In this document: in pieces, positions 47,492 to 56,166 of the stretch | How positions within the stretch are numbered: the first letter of the stretch is position 1 | How the letters are laid out: each line of letters begins with the position of its first letter | DNA from: Streptomyces lichenis | GTDB taxonomy: Bacteria > Actinomycetota > Actinomycetes > Streptomycetales > Streptomycetaceae | Assembly (NCBI RefSeq): GCF_023218175.1 | Contig: NZ_JALPTH010000015.1 | Span: 62,001 to 126,000 of the forward strand | DNA: 64,000 bases | Reading direction: 5' to 3' | Translations under genes and position numbers: made by a program | The notes under the pieces: model-generated | The model's input: the letters and a program-made list of their open reading frames with translations, nothing else | Told to the model about the DNA's origin: nothing | The model's database searches: none

Positions 47492-47869
47492 TCAGCCGTC
47501 GGCGGGGCCGCCGTCGGAGGCGCCGCCGACCTGGATGCCGGCCATCCGGCTCCACTCGTAGGGGCCGGTGCGCACCTTGGCGGCCAGCTCGCCGTCGAAG
47601 GTGTCGTGCAGGGTGAGGCCGGCCTTCTCGGCGGCCTCGCGGGCGATGGCGTGGCTGGGGGCGACCAGGTCGCCCCAGCTGCCGTCCTCGCCGACGAGCA
47701 CGATCCGGGTGCCCATCTGGCCGAGGTGGGCGAGCTGCCCCTCGGCGCCGCCGTGCTTGCCGGCGAACGCGTGGATGTGCTTGGCCAGCTTGGCCGCCCG
47801 GCGCGCGTCGCCGCGCCGCTCGCCGTCGCCGGCCTGCTCCGTGCCGTTGTCTGCGGTGGTGTCTGCCAT
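47492..47869 (-). CDS. Conserved hypothetical protein
   Basis: 125 residues from the ATG at 47869. A charged start (TTADNGTEQAGDGERRGDAR) precedes RAAKLAKHIHAFAGKHGGAE, LAHLGQMGTRIVLVGEDGSW, GDLVAPSHAIAREAAEKAGL and DTFDGELAAKVRTGPYEWSR. It is soluble, alpha/beta-like, with no signal or membrane segment. I recall similar short proteins beside ctaB in Streptomyces but no function. It is on the same strand as ctaB, separated from it by a strong hairpin. Confidence 0.75.
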   Translation of the reverse strand: MADTTADNGTEQAGDGERRGDARRAAKLAKHIHAFAGKHGGAEGQLAHLGQMGTRIVLVGEDGSWGDLVAPSHAIAREAAEKAGLTLHDTFDGELAAKVRTGPYEWSRMAGIQVGGASDGGPADG

Positions 47870-47900
47870 GGTCCGGATGCTACTCGCGGGTAGCGGGAAC

Positions 47901-47948
47901 GGCGACGGGCGGGCCGCGTGGTGTGGACCACGCGACCCGCCCGTCGCC
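47901..47948 (-). terminator. Long hairpin after ctaB
   Basis: Twenty-two-base arms (47901-47922 and 47927-47948) with one mismatch and a four-base loop, 15 bases past the ctaB stop. This is the most stable-looking simple stem in the window. Confidence 0.88.
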
Positions 47949-47962
47949 GTGCGAAGCGGCCG

Positions 47963-48913
47963 TCAGCGGAGGAAGGGGTCCACCGCCACCGCCACGAAGA
48001 GCAGCGAGACATAGGTGATGGACCAGTGGAAGAGCCGCATCTCCTTGAGCTTGGCGCCGGTCTCACCGGCCTTGGCGCGGTTGAGCAGGGCGTGCGCCTC
48101 CCAGAGCCACCAGCCGCCGGCGGCCAGCGCGACCGCGGTGTAGAACCAGCCGGTGTAGCCGAGCGGGGTGAGCAGCAGGGAGACGGCGACCATCACCCAG
48201 CTGTAGAGCACGATCTGCTTGGCGACCACCTTGTTGGAGGCGATGACCGGCAGCATCGGCACGCCGACCCGGGCGTAGTCCTCCTTGACCTTCATGGACA
48301 GCGGCCAGTAGTGCGGCGGGGTCCAGAAGAACATCACCAGGAAGAGGATGAGCGCGGCCCAGGACATCGAGTTCGTCACCGAGGACCAGCCGATGAGCAC
48401 CGGCAGGCAGCCGGCGATGCCGCCCCAGACGATGTTCTGCGAGGTGCGGCGCTTGAGGATCATCGTGTAGACCACGACGTAGAAGAGGAGCGCGCCGAGC
48501 GCCAGCCAGGCGGACAGCCAGTTGACCAGGGTGCCCAGCCAGAGGGTGGAGACCACGGCGAGCACCAGGCCGAAGACCAGGCCCTCGCGGGGCGAGACCA
48601 TCCCGGTGACCAGCGGCCGCTGGGAGGTGCGGTCCATCAGCGCGTCGATGTCGCGGTCGATGTACATGTTGAGCGCGTTGGCGCCGCCCGCGGAGAGGTA
48701 CCCGCCGATGCAGGTGTTCACCACCAGCCACAGATCGGGGACGCCCTGCTCCGCAAGGAACATCACCGGAACCGTGGTGATCAGCAGCAGCTCGATGATC
48801 CGCGGCTTCGTCAGCGCCACGAAGGCCTTGACGCGGGCCCCGAATGGCCGCTTGCCGGTGCTCGCCTCGGCGAGCACACCCGCCGGACGGGATTCGACGG
48901 CCGTCACGCACAC
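47963..48913 (-). CDS. ctaB: Protoheme IX farnesyltransferase CtaB (heme O synthase)
   Basis: 316 residues taking the GTG at 48913 (VCVTAVESRP); 48907, 48928 and 49000 are in-frame alternatives. A TACAGT -10-like box within the 49000 extension argues against the longest form. It is a UbiA-family membrane prenyltransferase that adds farnesyl to protoheme. KAFVALTKPRIIELLLITTV begins the core, the first Asp motif is NALNMYIDRDIDALMDRT, the second is VKEDYARVGVPML, and FFWTPPHYWPLSMK is a CtaB hallmark. About nine membrane segments are visible. It supplies CtaA with heme O. Confidence 0.95.
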   Translation of the reverse strand: MCVTAVESRPAGVLAEASTGKRPFGARVKAFVALTKPRIIELLLITTVPVMFLAEQGVPDLWLVVNTCIGGYLSAGGANALNMYIDRDIDALMDRTSQRPLVTGMVSPREGLVFGLVLAVVSTLWLGTLVNWLSAWLALGALLFYVVVYTMILKRRTSQNIVWGGIAGCLPVLIGWSSVTNSMSWAALILFLVMFFWTPPHYWPLSMKVKEDYARVGVPMLPVIASNKVVAKQIVLYSWVMVAVSLLLTPLGYTGWFYTAVALAAGGWWLWEAHALLNRAKAGETGAKLKEMRLFHWSITYVSLLFVAVAVDPFLR

Positions 48914-49474
48914 CCCTGACAGAGACATCCCAGCGAGCCCGACCCGAGGTGGAGACCGGGTAAGGCCCGCGCGTACCACGCCACTGTAGACGTTGCCCAT
49001 ACCTCGCCCTTCGCGGGGGTGGGTCGTGTTGACCGGGTGCCGGGCGGCCCTCGGAGAGGGGCCGGGGCGGGGGCGCGGGCGGCGGCGCAGCCCACGCGCG
49101 GACCCGTTCGTCCCCCTGGGCGACCCGGCCGTCCCTCCGGGCGGTCCGGTCTGCGCACTCCGGGCGCCGATGACTCAGCGTAATCACCGAACGGGGGCGG
49201 GGACGGCGGGTGCGGTGGCCTTCCGCCGCCGTCCCCCGGACCGGTTCCGGGGCTCCGCAAAGGACGTTTTCCACGCTCGTATGAGCGATCGAATGAGCGC
49301 CTCCGTATTCATGTGCCGAAAGCCCGACGGACCAGTCGGGAGGCGGGAAGAGGCCGACCCCGGCAGTCTGGAATGACTCGAAAAAACGCACGTCCCGCCG
49401 GGGGTAGGCTCGGCTACGGCCGGTGGGATCTCCGTCACCGGTATCCGACATTCGGAGAGGAGCCCTGACCCAGG
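48914..49474. promoter_or_regulatory. Divergent promoter region between ctaB and tkt
   Basis: 561 bases. On the ctaB side the minus strand has TACAGT near 48985. On the tkt side GGGTAGGCTCGGCTAC (about 49402-49417) offers the -10 TAGGCT, and GGAGAGGAG at 49454-49462 is the tkt ribosome site. The middle (49050-49160) is a GC-rich stretch with no clear repeat. 49170-49380 is less GC-rich with a small GTTTTCC/GAAAA area. No gene is supported. Confidence 0.5.
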
Positions 49475-51562
49475 GTGAGCACACAGCCGACCACCACAGA
49501 CCTCCAGTGGACCGAGTTGGACCAGCGGGCCGTCGACACCGCCCGCGTGCTGGCCGCCGACGCCGTACAGAAGGTCGGCAACGGCCATCCCGGTACGGCG
49601 ATGAGCCTGGCCCCGGCCGCGTACACCCTCTTCCAGAAGGTGATGCGGCACGACCCGGCGGACGCGGACTGGACCGGGCGCGACCGGTTCGTGCTGTCCG
49701 CCGGCCACTCGTCACTGACCCTCTACACCCAGCTGTACCTGGCCGGTTTCGGCCTGGAGCTGGACGACCTGAAGGCGTTCCGCACCTGGGGCTCGAAGAC
49801 CCCGGGCCACCCGGAGTACGGCCACACGGTCGGCGTGGAGACCACCACCGGGCCGCTCGGCCAGGGTGTGGCCAACGCGGTCGGCATGGCGATGGCGGCC
49901 CGCTACGAGCGCGGCCTGTTCGACCCGGAGGCGGCCCCCGGCACCTCCCCGTTCGACCACTTCGTCTACGCCATCGCCGGTGACGGCTGCCTCCAGGAGG
50001 GCATCTCCGCCGAGGCGTCCTCGATGGCCGGGCACCAGAAGCTCGGCAACCTGGTCCTGCTGTGGGACGACAACCACATCTCGATCGAGGGCGACACCGA
50101 GACCGCCGTCTCCGAGGACACCCTCCAGCGGTACGCGTCCTACGGCTGGCACGTGCAGCGGGTCGAGCCGAAGGAGAACGGCGACCTGGACCCGGCCGCG
50201 CTGTACGCGGCGATCCAGGCGGCCAAGGCGGAGACCGAGCGCCCCTCGTTCATCGCGATGCGCTCGATCATCGCCTGGCCGGCGCCGAACGCCCAGAACA
50301 CCGAGGCCGCGCACGGCTCGGCGCTGGGCGACGAGGAGGTCGCGGCCACCAAGCGGGTGCTGGGCTTCGACCCGGAGCAGACCTTCGAGGTCTCCGACGA
50401 GGTCCTGAAGCACACCCGCGGCGCCCTGGAGCGCGGCAAGGACGAGCGCGCCGAGTGGGAGAAGGGCTTCGCCGACTGGCGCAGCGCCCACCCGGAGCGG
50501 GCCGCCGAGTTCGACCGGATCGCCGCGGGCGAGCTGCCGGCCGGCTGGGAGCAGAAGCTGCCGGTGTTCGAGCAGGGCAAGGCCGTCGCCACCCGTGCGG
50601 CCTCCGGCAAGGTCCTCCAGGCGCTCGGCGGGGTCATCCCGGAGCTGTGGGGCGGCTCGGCCGACCTGGCCGGCTCCAACAACACCACGATCGACAAGAC
50701 CTCGTCGTTCCTGCCGAAGGGCAACCCGCTGCCGGAGGCCGACCCGTACGGCCGCACCATCCACTTCGGCATCCGCGAGCACTCCATGGCCGCGGAGATG
50801 AACGGCATCGCGCTGCACGGCAACACCCGGATCTACGGCGGCACCTTCCTGGTGTTCTCCGACTACATGCGCAACGCGGTGCGGCTCTCCGCGCTGATGC
50901 ACCTGCCGGTGACCTACGTGTGGACGCACGACTCCATCGGCCTCGGCGAGGACGGCCCGACCCACCAGCCGGTGGAGCACCTGGCCTCGCTGCGCGCCAT
51001 CCCCGGGCTGAACGTGGTCCGCCCGGCCGACGCCAACGAGACCTCGGTGGCCTGGCGCGAGATCCTGCGCCGCTGGACCAAGGAGTTCGGCGTGGGCGCC
51101 CCGCACGGGCTGGCGCTCACCCGCCAGGGCGTGCCGACCTACGACCTCAACGAGGACACCGCCCGCGGCGGCTACGTCCTCTTCGAGGCCGAGGGCGGCC
51201 AGCCGGAGGTGGTGCTGATCGGCACCGGCTCCGAGGTGCAGCTGGCCGTGGAGGCCCGTGAGGCGCTCCAGGCCGAGGGCGTGCCCACCCGGGTCGTGTC
51301 CATGCCGTGTGTGGAGTGGTTCGAGGAGCAGGACCAGGGGTACCGGGAGTCCGTGCTGCCCCCGTCGGTGAAGGCGCGGGTCGCGGTCGAGGCCGGGATC
51401 GGGCTGACCTGGCACAAGTACGTCGGTGACGCCGGCCGGATCGTCTCCCTGGAGCACTTCGGCGCCTCGGCCGACGCCAAGGTCCTCTTCCGCGAGTTCG
51501 GCTTCACCGCCGACGCGGTCGCCGCCGCGGCGCGGGAATCCCGCGACGCCGCCGCTCGCTGA
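49475..51562 (+). CDS. tkt: Transketolase
   Basis: 695 residues from GTG 49475. It is a thiamine-diphosphate enzyme that moves two-carbon units between pentose and triose/hexose phosphates. Visible motifs are ADAVQKVGNGHPGTAMSLAP, RFVLSAGHSSLTLYTQLYL, TTTGPLGQGVANAVGMAMA and the ThDP motif GDGCLQEGISAEASSMAGHQ with LGNLVLLWDDN. The middle domain has GTFLVFSDYMRNAVRLSALM, THDSIGLGEDGPTHQPVEHL and a C-terminal regulatory-like domain. It starts the tkt-tal-zwf-opcA-pgl run. Confidence 0.97.
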   Translation: MSTQPTTTDLQWTELDQRAVDTARVLAADAVQKVGNGHPGTAMSLAPAAYTLFQKVMRHDPADADWTGRDRFVLSAGHSSLTLYTQLYLAGFGLELDDLKAFRTWGSKTPGHPEYGHTVGVETTTGPLGQGVANAVGMAMAARYERGLFDPEAAPGTSPFDHFVYAIAGDGCLQEGISAEASSMAGHQKLGNLVLLWDDNHISIEGDTETAVSEDTLQRYASYGWHVQRVEPKENGDLDPAALYAAIQAAKAETERPSFIAMRSIIAWPAPNAQNTEAAHGSALGDEEVAATKRVLGFDPEQTFEVSDEVLKHTRGALERGKDERAEWEKGFADWRSAHPERAAEFDRIAAGELPAGWEQKLPVFEQGKAVATRAASGKVLQALGGVIPELWGGSADLAGSNNTTIDKTSSFLPKGNPLPEADPYGRTIHFGIREHSMAAEMNGIALHGNTRIYGGTFLVFSDYMRNAVRLSALMHLPVTYVWTHDSIGLGEDGPTHQPVEHLASLRAIPGLNVVRPADANETSVAWREILRRWTKEFGVGAPHGLALTRQGVPTYDLNEDTARGGYVLFEAEGGQPEVVLIGTGSEVQLAVEAREALQAEGVPTRVVSMPCVEWFEEQDQGYRESVLPPSVKARVAVEAGIGLTWHKYVGDAGRIVSLEHFGASADAKVLFREFGFTADAVAAAARESRDAAAR

Positions 51563-51596
51563 CGCCCGTAGACAACGACTAGGAGATGCAACTCTC

Positions 51597-52724
51597 ATGA
51601 CAGACGCACTCAAGCGCCTCTCCGACGAAGGCGTCGCGATCTGGCTGGACGACCTGTCCCGCAAGCGGATCACCTCCGGCAACCTGGCGGAGCTGGTCGA
51701 CCAGCAGCACGTCATGGGCGTCACCACCAACCCGTCGATCTTCCAGAAGGCGATCTCCCAGGGCGACGGCTACGACCAGCAGCTGTCCGACCTGGCCGCC
51801 CGCGAGGTGACGGTCGAGGAAGCCATCCGCATGATCACCACGGCGGACGTCCGGGACGCGGCCGATGTGCTGCGCCCGGTGTTCGACGCCACCGGCGGCC
51901 AGGACGGCCGGGTGTCCATCGAGGTGGACCCGCGCCTGGCGCACAACGCCAAGGCGACCGCCGCCGAGGCCCGGCAGCTGGCCTGGCTGGTGGACCGGCC
52001 CAACACCTTCATCAAGATCCCGGCCACCGAGGCGGGCCTGCCGGCGATCACCGAGGTGATCGGGCAGGGGATCAGCGTCAACGTCACGCTGATCTTCTCG
52101 CTGGAGCGCTACCGCAAGGTGATGGACGCCTACCTGTCCGGGCTGGAGCAGGCCAAGGAGCGCGGGCTCGACCTGTCCCAGATCCGCTCCGTCGCCTCGT
52201 TCTTCGTCTCCCGGGTGGACACCGAGATCGACAAGCGGCTGGACGCCCTGGGCACCGACGAGGCCAAGGCGGCCCGCGGCAAGGCGGCCCTCGCCAACGC
52301 GCGCCTGGCCTACGAGGCGTACGAGGAGGTCTTCGGCGGGGAGCGCTGGGCGGCCCTGGAGAAGGCCGGCGCCCACCCGCAGCGCCCGCTGTGGGCCTCC
52401 ACGGGGGTCAAGGACCCGCAGTACAAGGACACCCTGTACGTGGACGACCTGGTCGCGCCCGGCACGGTCAACACCATGCCGGAGGCCACCCTGGAGGCGG
52501 TCGGCGACCACGGCGAGATCACCGGCAACACCGTCGCCGGCACCTACGAGCAGGCCCGCGCGGACATCGCCGCGGTCGAGAAGCTCGGGATCTCCCTCGC
52601 CGAGGTCGTGCAGCAGCTGGAGGACGAGGGCGTCGACAAGTTCGAGGCCTCCTGGAACGATCTGCTCAAGTCGACCGAGGCGGAGCTCAAGCGCCTGGGC
52701 GGCGAGTCTTCCCCGGAGGCGTGA
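51597..52724 (+). CDS. tal: Transaldolase
   Basis: 375 residues from ATG 51597 (AGGAG about 11 bases upstream). It is the actinobacterial long-type transaldolase: MGVTTNPSIFQKAI, VSIEVDPRLAHNAKAT, the Schiff-base lysine in NTFIKIPATEAGLPA (Lys about 140), GISVNVTLIFSLERYRKVMD and SVASFFVSRVDTEIDKRLD. It transfers dihydroxyacetone units in the non-oxidative pentose phosphate pathway. It lies 34 bases after tkt and three before zwf. Confidence 0.97.
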   Translation: MTDALKRLSDEGVAIWLDDLSRKRITSGNLAELVDQQHVMGVTTNPSIFQKAISQGDGYDQQLSDLAAREVTVEEAIRMITTADVRDAADVLRPVFDATGGQDGRVSIEVDPRLAHNAKATAAEARQLAWLVDRPNTFIKIPATEAGLPAITEVIGQGISVNVTLIFSLERYRKVMDAYLSGLEQAKERGLDLSQIRSVASFFVSRVDTEIDKRLDALGTDEAKAARGKAALANARLAYEAYEEVFGGERWAALEKAGAHPQRPLWASTGVKDPQYKDTLYVDDLVAPGTVNTMPEATLEAVGDHGEITGNTVAGTYEQARADIAAVEKLGISLAEVVQQLEDEGVDKFEASWNDLLKSTEAELKRLGGESSPEA

Positions 52725-52727
52725 ACT

Positions 52728-54251
52728 GTGTCGAGCAGCAACCCGCTGCGTGACGCACAGGACCGGCGGCTCCCGCGTATCGCGGGGCCGTCGGGCCTGG
52801 TGATCTTCGGCGTCACCGGTGACCTGTCCCGCAAGAAGCTGATGCCGGCCGTCTACGACCTGGCCAACCGCGGTCTGCTGCCGCCGGGCTTCTCGCTGAT
52901 CGGCTTCGCCCGCCGCGAGTGGGAGGACGAGGACTTCGCCGACGAGGTGTACCGGGCGGTCAAGGAGCACTCCCGCACCCCGTTCCGCGACGAGGTCTGG
53001 CAGCAGCTCAGCCAGGGCATGCGCTTCGTCCAGGGCGACTTCGACGACGACGAGGCGTTCGAGACCCTGAAGAAGACCATGCAGGAGCTGGACGCGGCGC
53101 AGGGGACGGGCAGCAACTTCGCCTTCTACCTCTCCGTGCCGCCCAAGTTCTTCCCGCTGGTGGTGCAGCAGCTCAAGAAGCACAACCTGGCCGACCAGAA
53201 GGACGGCTCCTGGCGCCGCGCGGTCATCGAGAAGCCCTTCGGCCACGACCTGGCCTCCGCCAAGGACCTCAACGAGATCGTGCACGAGGTCTTCGCGCCC
53301 GACCAGGTCTTCCGGATCGACCACTACCTGGGCAAGGAGACCGTCCAGAACATCCTGGCGCTGCGGTTCGCCAACACCCTCTTCGAGCCGGTGTGGAACC
53401 GCAGCTATGTCGACCATGTGCAGATCACCATGGCCGAGGACATCGGGATCGGCGGCCGGGCCGGCTACTACGACGGCATCGGCGCGGCCCGGGACGTCAT
53501 CCAGAACCACCTGCTCCAGCTGCTGGCGCTGACCGCCATGGAGGAGCCGGCCGCCTTCGACGCCAACGCGCTGGCGGCCGAGAAGACCAAGGTGCTCGGC
53601 GCGGTCCGGCTGCCCAAGGACCTCGCCAAGTCCACCGTGCGCGCCCAGTACGCGGCCGGCTGGCAGGGCGGCGCCAAGGCCGTCGGCTATCTGGAGGAGG
53701 AGGGGATCGACCCCAAGTCCACCACCGACACCTACGCCGCGGTGAAGCTGGAGATCGACAACCGCCGCTGGGCGGGCGTCCCCTTCTACCTGCGCACCGG
53801 CAAGCGGCTGGGGCGGCGGGTCACCGAGATCGCGGTGGTCTTCCAGCGCGCCCCGCACTCCCCGTTCGACCACACCGCCACCGAGGAGCTGGGGCAGAAC
53901 GCCCTGGTCATCCGCGTCCAGCCGGACGAGGGCGTGACGCTGCGGTTCGGCTCCAAGGTGCCCGGCACCTCGCTGGAGGTACGGGACGTGTCGATGGACT
54001 TCGCGTACGGCGAGTCCTTCACCGAGTCCAGCCCGGAGGCGTACGAGCGGCTCATCCTCGACGTCCTGCTCGGCGACGCCAACCTCTTCCCCCGCACGGA
54101 GGAGGTCGAACTGTCCTGGAAGATCCTCGACCCGATCGAGCAGTTCTGGGCCAAGCACGGCAAGCCCGCGCAGTACGAGTCCGGGACCTGGGGTCCGGTC
54201 GAGGCGGACGACATGCTCGCACGAGACGGACGGAGCTGGCGCCGGCCATGA
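52728..54251 (+). CDS. zwf: Glucose-6-phosphate 1-dehydrogenase
   Basis: 507 residues from GTG 52728. It oxidises glucose-6-phosphate with NADP+ to 6-phosphogluconolactone. The coenzyme motif GVTGDLSRKKLMPAVYDL is at about 24-41. The active-site signature RIDHYLGKE is at 196-204, followed by FEPVWNRSYVDHVQITMAE and FYLRTGKRLGRRVTEIAV. The last codon overlaps the opcA start (ATGA), fitting the need of actinobacterial Zwf for OpcA. Streptomyces often carry two zwf loci; this is the one in the tkt-tal cluster. Confidence 0.97.
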   Translation: MSSSNPLRDAQDRRLPRIAGPSGLVIFGVTGDLSRKKLMPAVYDLANRGLLPPGFSLIGFARREWEDEDFADEVYRAVKEHSRTPFRDEVWQQLSQGMRFVQGDFDDDEAFETLKKTMQELDAAQGTGSNFAFYLSVPPKFFPLVVQQLKKHNLADQKDGSWRRAVIEKPFGHDLASAKDLNEIVHEVFAPDQVFRIDHYLGKETVQNILALRFANTLFEPVWNRSYVDHVQITMAEDIGIGGRAGYYDGIGAARDVIQNHLLQLLALTAMEEPAAFDANALAAEKTKVLGAVRLPKDLAKSTVRAQYAAGWQGGAKAVGYLEEEGIDPKSTTDTYAAVKLEIDNRRWAGVPFYLRTGKRLGRRVTEIAVVFQRAPHSPFDHTATEELGQNALVIRVQPDEGVTLRFGSKVPGTSLEVRDVSMDFAYGESFTESSPEAYERLILDVLLGDANLFPRTEEVELSWKILDPIEQFWAKHGKPAQYESGTWGPVEADDMLARDGRSWRRP

Positions 54252-55321
54252 AGACCGACCTGACGGACACCACGTCCAGCAAGATCAACAAGGCGCTGGT
54301 GCTGGGCCGCCGAGCCATCGGCACCCCCGCCGTCGGCATGGTGCTCACCCTGGTCATCGTCACCGACGAGGAGAACGCCTACGACGCGCTGAAGGCGGCC
54401 AACGAGGCGTCCCGCGAGCACCCCTCGCGCACCCTGGTGGTCATCAAGCGCCACTCGCGCTCCCCGCGCGACCGGGCCAACGCCCGGCTGGACGCCGAGG
54501 TACGGCTCGGCGCGGACGCCTCCACCGGTGAGACGGTGGTGCTGCGGCTGTACGGCGAGGTCATCGACCACGCCCAGTCGGTGGTGCTGCCGCTGCTGCT
54601 GCCCGACGCCCCCGTGGTGGTCTGGTGGCCGGTGGGCGCCCCGTCCGACCCGGCCAGCGACCCGCTGGGCGCGCTGGCCCAGCGGCGGGTGACCGACACC
54701 TACGCCTCCGAGGACCCGGTGGGCGAGCTGAAGGCGCACGCCGGGGCGTACACCCCCGGGGACACCGACCTGTCCTGGACCCGGATCACCCCCTGGCGCT
54801 CGATGCTGGCGGCGGCCCTGGACCAGGTGGTGTGCGAGGTGGACGCCGCCGAGGTGGAGGGCGAGGAGTTCAACCCCAGCGTGGAGCTGCTGGCCATGTG
54901 GCTGGCGGACCGGCTGAAGATCACCGTCAAGCGGACCACCTCGGGCGGCCCCGGGCTGACCGCGGTACGGCTGTCCACCGACTGCGGGCCGATCGTGCTC
55001 GACCGCCCCGACGGCTCGCTGGCCACCCTGCGCATCAAGGGCCAGCCGGACCGGGCGGTGGCGCTCAAGCGCCGGGAGACCTCGGAGCTGATCGCCGAGG
55101 AGCTGCGCCGCCTCGACCCGGACGACACCTACGCCTCCGCGCTGGCGTACGGGGTGCACCGGCTGGGCGACCGGAGCACGGACGCCACCGAAGGGGTACG
55201 CCGGGAGCCGGACGACGTGGAGACGGACGGCTCGCCGGAGGCGCCGGAAGGCTCCAAGGGCAAGCCGGCTTCGGGCTCGGCCGCCAAGAAGGCCCCGGCC
55301 AAGCGGGCGGCGGCCAAGTGA
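54248..55321 (+). CDS. opcA: Glucose-6-phosphate dehydrogenase assembly protein OpcA
   Basis: 357 residues from ATG 54248, overlapping zwf. OpcA-family blocks are KALVLGRRAIGTPAVGMVLT, EHPSRTLVVIKRHSRSPRDR, VVLPLLLPDAPVVVWWPVGA, RVTDTYASEDPVGELKAHAG, GDTDLSWTRITPWRSMLAAA and ELIAEELRRLDPDDTYASAL. It acts as an allosteric partner needed for full G6PDH activity in cyanobacteria and actinobacteria. The C-terminal Lys/Ala/Pro tail (KGKPASGSAAKKAPAKRAAA) is an unstructured basic extension. It is coupled by GTGA to pgl. Confidence 0.95.
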   Translation: MKTDLTDTTSSKINKALVLGRRAIGTPAVGMVLTLVIVTDEENAYDALKAANEASREHPSRTLVVIKRHSRSPRDRANARLDAEVRLGADASTGETVVLRLYGEVIDHAQSVVLPLLLPDAPVVVWWPVGAPSDPASDPLGALAQRRVTDTYASEDPVGELKAHAGAYTPGDTDLSWTRITPWRSMLAAALDQVVCEVDAAEVEGEEFNPSVELLAMWLADRLKITVKRTTSGGPGLTAVRLSTDCGPIVLDRPDGSLATLRIKGQPDRAVALKRRETSELIAEELRRLDPDDTYASALAYGVHRLGDRSTDATEGVRREPDDVETDGSPEAPEGSKGKPASGSAAKKAPAKRAAAK

Positions 55322-56106
55322 GCGCCCCCCGGCTGGTGGTCCACCGGGACAAGGAGCTGATGGCCGAGGCCACCGCGGCCCGGCTGATCACCGCGATCGT
55401 GGACGCCCAGTCCGCGCGCGGCTCCGCCTCGGTGGTGCTCACCGGCGGCCGCAACGGCAACGGCCTGCTGGCCGCGCTCGGCGCCGCCCCGGCGCGGGAC
55501 GCGGTCGACTGGTCGCGGCTGGACCTGTGGTGGGGCGACGAGCGGTTCCTGCCCGAGGGCGACGCCGACCGCAATGACACCCAGGCCCGCGAGGCGCTGC
55601 TCGGCAGCGTCCCGCTGGACCCGGCGCGGGTGCACACCATGCCCGCCCTGGGCGGGGAGTACGGCGAGGACGCGGACGCGGCCGCCGCCGGCTACGCGGC
55701 CGAACTGGCCGCGGCGGCGGCGCAGTCCGGCGGCTCGGAGGACCACGGCCTGGTGCCGTCCTTCGACGTGCTGCTGCTGGGCGTCGGCCCGGACACCCAT
55801 GTGGCCTCGCTCTTCCCGGAGCTGCCGGGGGTACGGGAGACCGAGCGCGCGGTTATCGCGGTGCACGGCGCCCCCAAGCCGCCGCCGACCCGTATCTCGC
55901 TGACCCTCCCGGCGATCCGGGCGGCCCGCGAGGTGTGGCTGCTGGCCGCGGGTGAGGACAAGGCGCAGGCCGCGGCGGTGGCACTGTCCGGCGCGGGCGA
56001 GGTGCAGGCGCCCGCCGCCGGCGCCTACGGCCGCTCCCGGACCCTCTGGCTGCTGGACGAGGCGGCCGCCGCCAAGCTGCCGGAGGAGCTGTATCCGCGG
56101 CACTGA
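55318..56106 (+). CDS. pgl: 6-phosphogluconolactonase (DevB/Pgl)
   Basis: 262 residues from GTG 55318, which overlaps the opcA stop. It hydrolyses the product of Zwf to 6-phosphogluconate. It belongs to the NagB/SugarP isomerase fold: SASVVLTGGRNGNGLLAALG (substrate loop), LDLWWGDERFLPEGDADRND (catalytic Asp/Glu/Arg region), FDVLLLGVGPDTHVASLFPE and PTRISLTLPAIRAAREVWLL. It is the last gene of the run, ended by a hairpin. Confidence 0.95.
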   Translation: MSAPRLVVHRDKELMAEATAARLITAIVDAQSARGSASVVLTGGRNGNGLLAALGAAPARDAVDWSRLDLWWGDERFLPEGDADRNDTQAREALLGSVPLDPARVHTMPALGGEYGEDADAAAAGYAAELAAAAAQSGGSEDHGLVPSFDVLLLGVGPDTHVASLFPELPGVRETERAVIAVHGAPKPPPTRISLTLPAIRAAREVWLLAAGEDKAQAAAVALSGAGEVQAPAAGAYGRSRTLWLLDEAAAAKLPEELYPRH

Positions 56107-56126
56107 GCGCGGGACGTCCGTCCCCG

Positions 56127-56161
56127 GGGCCCGGCCCACCGCTTCGGCGGGGGCCGGGCCC
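56127..56161. terminator. Hairpin between pgl and the convergent PH-domain operon
   Basis: GGGCCCGGCCC (56127-56137) pairs with GGGCCGGGCCC (56151-56161), with partial extra pairing inside. It is 20 bases past the pgl stop and five from the next stop, so it can serve both sides. Confidence 0.75.
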
Positions 56162-56166
56162 TGGCT